A stretch of DNA of 64,000 nt from assembly GCA_012932295.1 (NCBI GenBank), contig JAAONU010000017.1, positions 496,001 through 560,000 of the forward strand, written 5' to 3'. How positions within the stretch are numbered: position 1 is the first letter of the stretch; each line of letters starts with the position of its first letter. Positions 37,710-49,255 of the stretch are shown in pieces. Source of the stretch: Cyclina sinensis (taxonomy: Eukaryota > Mollusca > Bivalvia > Venerida > Veneridae). The translations under genes were made by a program, and so were the position numbers. The notes under the pieces were generated by a model, which did not search any database, was not told the DNA's origin, and was given only the letters and a program-made list of their open reading frames with translations.

Positions 37710-38413
37710 ATTTTTTCGGATTTTTATACCCGTGACAATGGTGTAGCTTATTTATAAATGTTCGCATCATGTCGATTGTAAGTATAAATCTTGAGCATCC
37801 TATATGCAGTAGTTGATAATCTACCCTATTTTTTTGTTCCTCAGTATACTCAGATTACTGTGTGTCCCCTAAAGAGAAATAACTTTTAAAAAGATATATG
37901 GCATTGATGGGGGTTAAAGTAACGGAGAATGAGGTTAACAACAGAACGTATTGTGCAGATATCTATATCATGTATATATGGCCGAAAACACGTGAAACAC
38001 GTTTCATTTCCATACGACCTATGAGAAGTGTTTTTATGAAATAACTGTGTCAGGATACATAATTAAAATTCCCTGAACATGAAGCATATATGTTTCCACT
38101 ATTTGACATTTCAACAACTAAGTTTAGGAATATTAAAGAAGTGTAAATATTCATTAGCACTAGCTGTCTTAAACATCATCGTCTCTAAATAGTAAAGATG
38201 TAAGTGAATGTATGAATGTTCTGACCCGATGCTGAACAATCAAATGTATTTCGGGCATTCGAATGTTTGGAAAAAAATTCAATAACCTCTTTGAACTTTT
38301 TATCTATTTTGTTTTCTTAAGAAATTAAATCATAAAGTGTCAACGAAGTGAGAAAGGTAAATTCACACCTATAGTTGCTGTAACTATTATTTTCACACCT
38401 GCATCATAAAATG

Positions 38414-38615
38414 TTAACCCTTTACTCCATAGATACGTGTTTTAATGCATATGCGACCAGTGCAGATCCAGATCAGCCTGCACATCCATAAAAGTATTTC
38501 TGACTGAATAGCGAACAGTGGAGATCCAGATCAGACTGCACGGATGTGCAGGCTGATCTGGATCTGCACTGGTCGCATATGCGATTTAACACTTAACCAT
38601 GTGGTAAAGGGTTAA
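38414..38615. mobile_element. piggyBac-type MITE with 41-bp perfect hairpin
   Basis: TTAA (38414-38417) then CCCTTTAC at the left and GTAAAGGG then TTAA (38612-38615) at the right give a TTAA target duplication and CCC/GGG ends, the hallmark of piggyBac-class elements. Inside, 38447-38487 and 38542-38582 are perfect inverted copies (GCATATGCGACCAGTGCAGA onward). A third, directly oriented, diverged copy (GCGAACAGTGGAGATCCAGA) fills the loop. The length is about 194 bp, with no coding. Confidence 0.8.
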
Positions 38616-39265
38616 AGGCCTGTGTTTTTAGCCATCTGTCACCTCTAATGGGTAAGACTTTATATACTGGTTCCTCTGTGTCAAAGAGTGTCCAGTATAG
38701 GGTCAAACTTGGAGACAAATGATTTTTTCAAAGGAAGTTATCAAAGGAAGTTATTGCTCTGCAACACACATGATAGGAATGTGATATTACTTTGTACAAA
38801 ATTTAATGTTCATCAGATTGAAGCAATTTCTCAAGGTGTCTGTCCATATGTCTATCCTCTGTATGGTTATTAGGGCTTTGGGCCTTAAATTCAAGTATTG
38901 CTCTTAAATTATATAGTCAGTGATGTAGTTATATATTATGTAAAATGTGCATTGTCATAGATATACCTTTTAAATACTGTGTATGGACATTATATCAAAG
39001 CACATTGACTTGAGTATTAACAGATTAAATGCAAAAGCTTAAAGTCTTTGAGTGTTTGAACTTTTTTCCAGTGTGTCATTATTGTTTGGGGTCAGTGGAA
39101 GTCAGCATTACAATGTTAGTGACCCCTTGGTGGTGTATAGTTACATTTCATTCAAGTTCATATTTGAAGCTCAGAGTTACCAATATTATTAAGTAGATTT
39201 TGTACATGTTAACATTTGAAAGTCTACCTTTGAAATGAGGTCTGCTTATATTATTTGGCCAAGAT

Positions 39266-39550
39266 AGATAGACTCTTATGACACATAGACCCTTATGATA
39301 CATATACCCTTATGATACATAGACCCTTATGATACATAGACCCTTATCACACATAGACCCTTATGATACATAGACCTTTATGACACATGACCCTTATGAC
39401 ACATAAACACATATGATACATAGACCCTTATGATACATAGACCCTTATCACACATAGACTCTTATGATACATAGACCCTTATGACACATGACCCTTATGA
39501 CACATAAACACATATGATACATAGACCCTTATGATACATAGACCCTTAGA
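39266..39550 (+). repeat. 17-bp minisatellite with ~101-bp higher-order block
   Basis: The unit is ACATAGACCCTTATGAT, about 16 copies. A block starting TTATCACACATAGAC and including a shortened GACACATGACCC unit and ACATAAACACATATGATAC occurs twice, about 101 bp apart. Confidence 0.95.
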
Positions 39551-40603
39551 TACCACTTCCTGCAACAATATTTACATAGAACTTTCTCTTCTGATATTTA
39601 AGTCACATGACTAAAACAAGACCATCTGTTAAAACATTTTATCACATATACTCTGTTTACCGATACTTTTGTGATGAAAATTACTTAAGAGGTAAAAACC
39701 ATTTACGGAGTATTTCAAGCAAATTTCCTGGATTTGTTTTGTTCTCTTTTTTCCCTGCTTGGGCTGTTGTTATATAACAGTGAAAAGTGTATTTCAAAAT
39801 AAGGATAAGTCATATGCTTTTGTTGCTTAATTTTGTTTGCCATGTCATCACTGAACAAAACACAAAAGCAGTCTTTCTTAACTTCCTCATATTGTTACTG
39901 TACAAAATTGTTTGTGTATTTTTTGGTAGATATATAGAATACCTACCTGGACAGCTGCCTTTTGTTGTACATGTTATTCAGTGAAGATGTTGCATCATTT
40001 TAACTGTGCATTATCTTCCGTTGTTATCAAGGTTTCCAGTTATTTAAAATATTAGCAGATGCCTTAAACATTTGTCTTGTAGATTTCTAAAGTTGTGTTT
40101 AGTGCATTAAAGATTTTATAACATAATAACATCATTCGTTTAACATGCCTTTTTTCCATTAGCACATAGCTGTGCAGATTTCTAATTGTTTGAGTGAACT
40201 GAATAATTGCAAGTTACAAAACTACCTTCCACCAGGGGTAATGGATGAAAGGCCACATGGTACGAACAGCATTCGGTGACATGTAATGTAAGGGTAGATT
40301 GGGAACATTTATAATGTTTCAAAGCTTAAAAAAAAACATAGCTGATTATAATAGACCCACCTTTGAATGATTTAAGCCTTTACTGTATTTACATTGGCCA
40401 TCATTCTTGAAAAAAACAAGCATAATAACCTGATCTGTGGTATAAACCAACCACTCTCAGACATGATATATTGCTTAAAAAGTTAGGCAGTATGTTTCTT
40501 GACTATTTATGAATTTGAAATGACTTTCATTTTATTAGACCACAAATGAACATAAGGAGCTGTTAAAAGATTTCCATAAACACATTATTTAAGCTATGCT
40601 ACA

Positions 40604-42125
40604 TTGACCTGCATACATGAGACCTGCATACACATGACCTGCATACATGAGACCTGCATACATGTGACCTGCATACATGAGACCTGCATACACATGAGAC
40701 CTGCATACACATGAGACCTGCATACATGTGACCTGCATACATGAGACCTGCATACATGAGACCTGCATACATGAGACTTGCATACACATGAGACCTGCAT
40801 ACCTGTGACCTGCATACATGAGACCTGCATACACATGACCTGCATACATGAGACCTGCATACATGTGACCTGCATACACATGAGACCTGCATACATGTGA
40901 CCTGCATACATAAGACCTGCATACATACATGTGACCTGCATACATGTGACCTGCATACATGAGACTTGCATACACATGACCTGCATACATGAGACCTGCA
41001 TACACATGACCTGCATACATGAGACTTGCATACACATGACCTGCATACATGAGACCTGCATACACATGACCTGCATACATGAGACTTGCATACATGAGAC
41101 TTGCATACACATGACTTGCATACATGAGTCCTGCATACACATGACTTACATACACATGACTTGCATACATGAGACCTGCATACACATGACCTGCATACAT
41201 GAGACTTGCATACACATGACTTGCATACATGAGTCCTGCATACACATGACTTACATACACATGACTTGCATACATGAGACCTGCATACACATGACCTGCA
41301 TACATGAGACCCGAATACATGTGACCTGCATACATGAGACCTGCATACACATGACCTGCATACATGAGACTTGCATACGCATGACCTGCATACATGAGAC
41401 TTGCATACACATGACCTGCATACATGAGACTTGCATACACATGACTTGCATACATGAGTCCTGCATACACATGACTTACATACACATGACTTGCATACAT
41501 GAGACCTGCATACACAAGACCTGCATACATGAGACCCGCATGCATGAGTCCTGCATACACGAGACTTGCATACACATGACCTGCATACATGTGACCTGCA
41601 TACATGCAGAAACATGACATGCAGAACATGACATGCAGAAACATGACATTCAGAAACATAACCTGCATACATGTGACCTGCATCAAAAAGACATGCATAG
41701 ACATGACCAGCATACACATGACCAGCATACACATGAAATGCATAAACATGATATGCATACATGTGACCTGCAAACACATGACAAGCAGTCACATGACAAG
41801 AAGTCACATGACCTTCATACACATGACATGCATACATGTCACCTGCATACACATGACAGGTAGTCACATGACAAGAAGTCACATGACCTTCATACACATG
41901 ACATGCATACAGGTGAGGTGTATACACATGACCTGGATACAAGTGACCTGCATACACATGACAAGCAGTCACATGACCTTCATATACATGACATGCATAC
42001 AGGTGATGTGTATACACATGACCTGCATACACATGATCTGCAAACACTTGACCTGCATACACATGACAAGCAGTCACATGACCTTCATACACATGACATG
42101 CATACAGGTGATGTGTATACACATA
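40604..42125 (+). repeat. 15-bp minisatellite, about 1.5 kb, in two sub-arrays
   Basis: The unit is GACCTGCATACATGA or GACCTGCATACACAT. In 40604-41617 it is regular; a block containing GAGTCCTGCATACACATGAC then TTACATACAC recurs at 41128, 41233 and 41458, spaced by multiples of 15. From about 41700 the units are more varied, and a block with AGCAGTCACATGACCTTCAT recurs with spacings of 75, 90 and 105 bp. The 15-bp unit is five codons, so five-residue repeat frames stay open in all frames (up to 507 codons on the minus strand); these are artefacts. Confidence 0.97.
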
Positions 42126-42184
42126 CGCTATATCTGTCTAATCATCAGTACCGGTTGCACATATCACTAACGTCCTGTGCTGTG

Positions 42185-42405
42185 TTCAGTTATTTTAGGT
42201 TGTGGGGGGAAGTGCAAGATCTTTTTCATACTCAGCTTATATATGACACTGATATATGAGACTACTATGTAAAAGAACCAGGTGCGTCTCTGGATGGGAA
42301 TTGCTTTCTGTATCTTGAACTACCCCCACCACATAAAATAACTAATCTCTCCAGGGGGCGTCGGTCATAGTGGCAACCGACAATAAATAAGCTTACATAG
42401 ATAGA
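42185..42405. mobile_element. SINE group B inverted chimera
   Basis: The left part (GGTTGTGGGGGGAAGTGCAAG, then CATACTCAGC...GACACTGATATATGAGAC) matches the minus-strand body seen at 60972-61070. The right part (AAAAGAACCAGGTGCGTCTC, TGCTTTCTGTATCTTGAACT, GGGGGCGTCGGTCATAGTGG) is the plus-strand body and tail. The two opposed halves meet near 42255-42272. Confidence 0.65.
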
Positions 42406-42845
42406 CTACTATTGAACATCTCATCTCAAAAACAATGGGAGACATTAGTGGATTATCTACTTTAAATACTTTCTGATATTACATTGGTCCTTCCATTTGG
42501 ATTTCTCTGCTTTTATCGCTATTTTCTCTTTTGGTATGGTGATAATTAAGCCTAATTATTTGCAACACTCAGGTAGTCAGATTACACAACAAGTTTAGCA
42601 ACATGTTTTGTAAACACCATTATCTTGGGTTTTAATAATCCTAACTTTTTATTTAATATATAAGTGACATTTTTCACATCTAAAACTCAAGACCATCACA
42701 ATTAGAAACAAGGATAAAGTCAGAGGATTCCAACTGAAAGGAGCTATGTGCTATTAGGTCTACCTTTGATGTTATCTGAGTAAGAGAGATAATTTGTTAT
42801 CAGGAATGCCCCTCATTAGTAAGGTAAGAGGAGAATAGGTGATTA

Positions 42846-42898
42846 CACTTGTGACCCCAGGATTACAAGTCCAGCACTGGACCACTGATCCACCCCTG
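42846..42898 (-). mobile_element. SINE group B, tRNA-like head fragment (-)
   Basis: GTGACCCCAGGATTACAAGT then CCAGCACTGGACCACTGATCC parallels the head region at 61128-61175 (GCGACCCCTGGATAACCAGT, then CCAGTGCACTGTACCAATGG). Confidence 0.55.
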
Positions 42899-45894
42899 TA
42901 ATATATCGAGATTGAGGAATACATTGTTACAGTGACAGCTGCTCTCAAATCTACGTTGTCTTTAAATCAGAATATATGGACAAAATGTTTCTGCAAATGC
43001 ACAATAAATATTACTAAGTTTGAGTGTGCAAATGCTTTTAAAAGATGTAAGATTAGATATATAGACTTTTTGAATCTTCTCAGTTAGTTTTGCCATGGCG
43101 GTTCCTTTCCATTGGCTGTCTTTCTCTCTTAAGTGTTACAATTATACTATTACATATCAGGTTAATGAAAAAGAAGGTATAAATTTTGTTACAGTAAATA
43201 CGCAAAGTCCTGAAGAAGAATGAATTACGAGATAGGTCTAAACTCCATTCTGTTATATCAGAGTTGTAATTTATATGCATCAAGTATGTTATTTAAAAAA
43301 AAAAAAAAAAAATACAGGACAAGCCACAACATAATTATAGTTATCTTTAAGAAATATCATGAAAGTGAAAAAAGTGTTTTAAGATGTTTTAAAACCTGTG
43401 AAGTAATGTACATATAAAGCAATTTCAAATGTCACCGGAGAAACAACACTGTTTCAATAGTAGAAAGTTGACCTTGATAAAGCGCTTGTCGTAAAAACCG
43501 AAAAAATGATACGACTGTGACCCGATTAGTTAGACATCTGTTTAGTCTGGTTGTTTGTGTTAAGCTTGATGAATTTATACTCTGTCCCTGAAACATGAGA
43601 TAAGTAAGGTTTTGTCTCTGACTTAAGGTAACGGAAATGAAAAATGAATTCATTTGTGTGTATTTGAATTAACATATTATGATATAAGTATTAACATTAA
43701 TTTATTTACTTAATTTAACATTTTCAAAGCTTAAGAAATGTTATCCGAAAGAGAAGTGGAATATTATATTTTGGCTGCATAACTGGTCTGAACTGCAAAA
43801 AATCTTACAGCTGTCAAGTTCATCTGATATAATATATTCATGAAACAGTCTGTTTAAATTTTTGATAAATTTTAATTGAAATGGAGCTGTTTGTGCAAAA
43901 GTCTGTTGTGTTGTTGTTGTCAAAAGAATATTCTCTTCTGAATCAATTGTAAATTTAAAGAAAACATCGGAAAACATTGAAGAACACAGTGACGTATTCA
44001 ACAAAGCAAACGGTGTTAACTTTTACAAGGGACCTAACTTTTCAGTCTCAATAAGTTTCAAACATTTAGAAGAGTGAAATTTGGAAGTTCTTTCCTCTAG
44101 TAAACACATCCATGGAAGTATTTATCAGTTCAAATTTTATACAAACTGACAGTCCTAACCACCTACATTTATATTTTTGTTTATGAAACATTTTTCACCT
44201 ATTGAACCTTATATGAATGGAAGCTTAACCGAAATATGTATAAATTTTTCATGGCCTTTAAAAGGCTATCTGCCAATAATCATTAGAGCATGTTAATTAG
44301 GTTTGTTTTGTTTGCATCAGAGTTTTGTTTTATGCTTAAGCTTCAGTGAGATAATTTGATGAGTGATAAGCATGTATTGGCCGTGGCCCTCGGTATTTTT
44401 GAATTAAAGTATTTCTTTTAAGTGTTATTATGAGCAAGGTTGACTTTAAAATACTTGATTCTCTGTGATCAAACAATAATAACCCTAACTGGAAAATGAG
44501 ATCAAAATCTGCTTAACGAAAATAAATAAAACACAATGAAGAAACAACAGTTATCTTTTTTTGATTTAATCTACAGTATACATGTAGTCATAAATTATTC
44601 AATTTAGTAGAACATTTTGGCTTAATCAAAAATGAAAAATGCACTTAGCCATATATATTTTGATATGTGAATGCAAAAATGTTCTAAGTTCCGTTACATA
44701 AAGAAGGGAATGGTACCTTTTGCTTCCATATCTTAATATTGAATCTTTTATGAATTTATCTATATACAGAAAAAAAAAATGCTTATATTTGCTGCATATT
44801 TTCAAAGAATTTTTTTTCTGATACCTAAATGTTTTACTTAAACATAATTTTAGGAGGTAATTTTAAAGGATGTTAAACTGTAATAACTGGGTTACAGTAT
44901 GTAGTTTTGTATACAATTAGCATCACAAAGATTAATTGAACGCCTTCTGTAGCATCTACAACTGATTATTAATTCTGCACATTTTGATGGGTAAAATGCA
45001 AAAAAGTTCTAAATTCTTTGAAATTCAGAAGCAACTAGTACTTTCTCACATTTACCCTTTGATCTGCACTTCAGTCGTAACACAAAAGACCTGTTTGTTA
45101 CACTTTCGCGATAAAGGGAGAGCAAAATGAAGTTAAACTAAAATGTGCCGTTTGCTTTTCATGATATTTGCTTATGTGAAAGACATGCATACAAACAGTG
45201 AGTGTGGTAATATTATAGGGCAGTGGATCAAGGAAAGAAGACGGATGTATGTAATAAATGATGAATGACAATACACCGTAGTATAATGCACTGTAATTAA
45301 TGTTGAACAGGTAAAAAAAAAAAGCTGTTGTAGGTATTTTAAATGACATTAACTCTGCTCTAATAAGGTTTTCCATATTTGGTAAAGGTTTAAGTTAGTG
45401 GATCAGGGAATGGAGTGTTTGTTTGGGATGGGGGGGGGGGGAAATGTTATACTTTGTGACTTAAATTTGTACCATGTTGTTTGTGGTCTCAACCAAAAAT
45501 ATAAAGGTAAATACATATACATATATGGGTGCTTTTATGCTTTTGACATGAAGTCCTTCCAATTGTAAGATTATTTTGCTTACCTGAATCTTAATATTTG
45601 TGAAGAAAAGGTACTTATTGAAAGCGTTATTAAGAGATATAATTAGTATATTTCAGAGACCACAATTTTAACTTTTACTAAGCTAACGTAGTTACCTTTT
45701 TCTGTTGTAAATTAATGTCTTACATGAATAGTGTAACTTGGGATATTTTGCCTTAATATGCTCCATAATGCATTATGCTTTTTGCCCTATTTTGCTGAGA
45801 TTTTACCTTCTGTTGAATTTTTTGTCCCAAAATGTTTCATGTTCTGTGTGTTGTCCTTTTTATGTTCCTGTCTGATCTGTCACTCTGTGAACAG

Positions 45895-45966
45895 GTTCGA
45901 CTGAGACAATGTGTCACAAACACACTGCTCTGTCTGTTTGTTCCATCAGATATTGTAGAATACTGG
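45895..45966 (+). other. weak candidate cassette exon (72 nt, in phase)
   Basis: A pyrimidine-rich stretch and CTCTGTGAACAG precede 24 open codons (VRLRQCVTNTLLCLFVPSDI, then VEYW), followed by GTACGC. The length is divisible by three and the phase fits the PDE8 exon 1 donor. The peptide does not resemble any PDE8 segment I know and the donor is poor, so chance is the likelier explanation. Confidence 0.12.
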
Positions 45967-46077
45967 GTACGCATTTGAATGTGTTTCTGTCACTCATGGC
46001 TGCATGTCAGGATTTTGAAATATCTTTGAATATATGTTCCTCATATATCTAAGAAATGTGTCCCAAACTGTCCAACT

Positions 46078-46127
46078 TTCTGTCTGTCTGTCATCTGTCT
46101 GTCTGTCTGTCCATCCATCTGTCTGAC
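46078..46127 (+). repeat. (TCTG)n interrupted microsatellite
   Basis: TCTG/TCCA tetramers. The Thr/Asp/Arg/Gln-rich minus-strand frame across it is an artefact. Confidence 0.85.
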
Positions 46128-47169
46128 CATAATTTTGTCTGTACCGCCAAATAATACAGAATGCTGTCTGCTTATATTTTGTGTCTACTGTATGTAACAT
46201 CTTGGTTCATTACAGGATTTTAAAAAAACTTGACACATAATTCATCAGAGTAGGGTTTGCTAAGTGTCATATCTGCCTGTCTTCAGTTGTTTGCACCACA
46301 AAATAATTTAGAATTCTACTTGTAGTTTGTACCTTAAAATTGTAAAGCATATTGCTTACCTGTTTATTTGTGTGTGCTATGTCGTTCATTGATTCCTGAA
46401 GAAATATCTTTAGAAAAGATGCATGCAATGGTACAAAAAGACACACGACATTGGGAAAGAATACACTGACAGTTTGAGTACACTTGTACTGCAGCATCAG
46501 TTGAGATACTGGCTTTGTAATGTAATTTGTCGGAAAGGATGCGTGCACAGAAAAGGTTTTTACATGACTTAAAGGAAAAAAATAAAGATGAATCTGACCT
46601 CTACAACAGTTTTGCAGAAAACTTACCATCGTTTCCTTTCTTTCATGAATATCAAATGTGCTGAAAGTAAAACAAGTGAAAAATGCTTACAAACATTTTA
46701 GATTACATTTACGTTCAGAGTCAGAAAGCCTGTGTTTATTTCAGATCGAGAGTCCTTTTTTTTCATGGCAAGTGACCAATGAAATATTGATGTTTTTTGT
46801 CCACCAATGAAATTTGAGCAGTGATCTCATTTTCACTATAACATAAACCAGAAGTCAAGGTGATACCAGATGGCAGGTAACAGCTGAAAAAAAACAACAA
46901 AAAAACATGTCGGATCTCCACATGGAGACCATGTGTGTGGCAAAATGTTAATCCATTTCTCTATCATGTTTCAATGTTGTTCTGATTGCTTGCTGTTCTA
47001 TGTTCTTGGTTATGTTGCTTTAAATCTAGTAGTAACCCCCCAAAAAAAACTTAGTTTGGGGTGAGGGGTATATAGGAGTCAGCTTGTTGGTTGGTCAAGT
47101 AATCCTTCTGTTGATTTGAACCTGTTACAATTATGATAGAAAGAGAATGGGTTGACATTCTTACAATTT

Positions 47170-48810
47170 AATGAAACTTCATGTGTAGGCAGAGAAAGAG
47201 AAAGAGAATGGATTGACATACATTAATGAAACTTAATGTGTAGGGATGAGAGAAAGAGAATGGATTGACAAACATTAATGAAACTTCATGTGTAGGCAGA
47301 GAAAGAACATGTGTAGGCAGAGAAAGAGAATGGATTGACATACATTGATGAAACTTCATGTGTAGGCAGAGAAGGAACATGTGTAGGCAGAGAAAGAGAA
47401 TGGATTGACATACATTGATGAAACTTCATGTGTAGGCAGAGAAAGAACATGTGTAGGCAGAGAAAGAGAATGGATTGACATACATTGATGAAACTTCATG
47501 TGTAGGCAGAGAAAGAACATGTGTAGGCAGAGAAAGAGAATGGATTGAAATACATTGATGAAACTTCATGTGTAGGCAGAGAAAGAGAATGGATAAGTGG
47601 CATTCATTAATGAGACTTAACGTGTAGGCAGAGAAAGAGAATGGGTTGAAATACATTGCTGAAACTTCATGTGTAGGCAGAGGAAGAACATGTGTAAGCA
47701 GAGAAAGAGAATAAATAAACAAACATTTATGCAACTTCATGTTTAGGCAGAGAAAGAACATGTGTAGGCAGAGAAAGAGAATGGATTGACATACACTGAT
47801 GAAACTTCATAACTGTAGGCAGAGAAAGAGAATGGATAAGTGGCATTCATTAATGAGACTTAATGTGTATAGGCAGAGAAAGAGAATGGATTGAAATACA
47901 TTGATGAAACTTGTGTAGGCAGAGAAAGAGAATGGATTGACATACATTGATGAAACTTCATGTGTAGGCAGAGAAAGAGAATGGTTTGACAAATATTGAT
48001 GAAACTTCATGTGTAGGCAGAGAAAGAGAATGGATTGACATACATTAATGAGACTAAATGTGTAGGCAGAGAAAGATAATCGATTGAAATACATTGATGA
48101 AACTTCATGTGTAGGCAGAGAAAGAGAATGGATGGAACTTCATGTGTAGGCAGAGAAAGAACATGTGTAGGCAGAGCAAGATAATCGATTGAAATACATT
48201 GATGAAACTTCATGTGTAGGCAGAGAAAGAGAATGGATGGAACTTCATGTGTAGGCAGAGAAAGAACATGTGTAGGCAAAGAAAGAGAATGGATTGAAAT
48301 ACATTGATGAAACTTCATGTGTAGGCAGAGAAAGAGAATGGATGGAACTTCATGTGTAGGCAGAGAAAGAGAATGGATAAGTGGCATTCATTAATGAGAC
48401 TTAATGTGTAGGCAGAGAAATTAGAATGGATTGAAATACATTGATGAAACTTCATGACTTTAGGCAAAGGAAGAGAATGGATAAGTGGCATTCATTAATG
48501 AGACGTATTGTATAGGCAGAGAAAGAGAATGGATTGAAATACATTGATGAAACTTCATGTGTAGGCAGAGAAAGAGAATGGATGGAACTTCACGTGTAGG
48601 CAGAGAAAGAGAATGGATAAGTGGCATTCATTAATGAGACTTAATGTGTAGGCAGACAAATTAGAATGGATTGAAATACATTGATGAAACTTCATGACTT
48701 TAGGCAGAGGAAGAGAATGGATAAGTTGCATTCATTAATAAGACTTAATGTATAGGCAGAGAAAGAGAATAGACTGACATACATTGATGGAACTTCATGT
48801 GTAGGCAGCT
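47170..48810 (+). repeat. ~49-bp minisatellite, about 1.6 kb
   Basis: The unit is roughly TGAAACTTCATGTGTAGGCA, GAGAAAGAGAATGGATTGAC, ATACATTGA. Some units carry an extra GAACATGTGTAGGCAGAGAAA insert (about 21 bp), and others a GATAAGTGGCATTCATTAATG variant that recurs in higher-order blocks, most regularly at 48370-48750. The minus-strand frames (HSLSLPTH repeats) are artefacts. Confidence 0.95.
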
Positions 48811-48837
48811 TGTATGGAAAAATACAAAGGGATTACA

Positions 48838-49255
48838 CTTTTGGTGTCTGCATTAAAGGGTAGTGTTACAAAACAATAGAAAAATTGTTTCTTACCAATA
48901 ACTTTACTATAGATGAAATGTAGTAATGCACTGAAACTTTGTATTTTTTGGATTTTGGGTGTTTGCAGTCAAGGTCAAGATCACTGTTTATAGGCAAAAA
49001 CTTCCATTCAGAATGTCATATTGCAATAAAACTTGGTTTGTAAGTATTTTGTATGCACACTTGTCACATGGGATTGTGTTTTTGGGTGTCTTTGATCAAG
49101 GTCAAGGTCATTGATATTAAAAAAAGAATAGAATGTTTCCCAGTCAATAACCTCACTTCAAATTGCTGTAATGCAATGAAACTTGCTTTAATTTAGAATA
49201 TACTAAGCTTTTATGCAGTAATGTTGCTTGAGATTGTATAAGTTAGGTTGTTTGC
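48838..49255 (+). repeat. degenerate ~120-bp repeats with GGTCAAGGTCA words
   Basis: Three diverged units share GGTGTNTGCA, TCAAGGTCAAG, a central CANTAACTT/CAATAACCTCACTT and a GCAATGAAACTTG end. The layout (AAACTTGGT...then AAGGTCAAGGTCA) resembles the 145-bp units at 55.4 kb, which suggests a shared origin. Confidence 0.6.

Larger units (their letters stand above)
42899..47169. other. unique intronic DNA
   Basis: No gene is recognised. It contains an A run near 43292-43310, a 12-G run at 45430-45441, a (TCTG)n tract at 46078-46127 and one weak exon candidate at 45895-45966 listed separately. Confidence 0.45.

Noticed and set aside
40589..42170. Very long ORFs on both strands (up to 507 codons, HVCRSCVC-type and MTCIHETCIH-type repeats)
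   Set aside because: They are open only because the 15-bp tandem unit has no stop in any frame. All frames are open and none has unique sequence or a plausible start or domain.
47168..48387. Minus-strand HSLSLPTH/FSFSAYT repeat ORFs
   Set aside because: Tandem-repeat artefacts that break whenever the unit length varies.
7762..48810. CRISPR-like arrays
   Set aside because: The repeats are contiguous tandem units without unique spacers, in a eukaryotic sequence.
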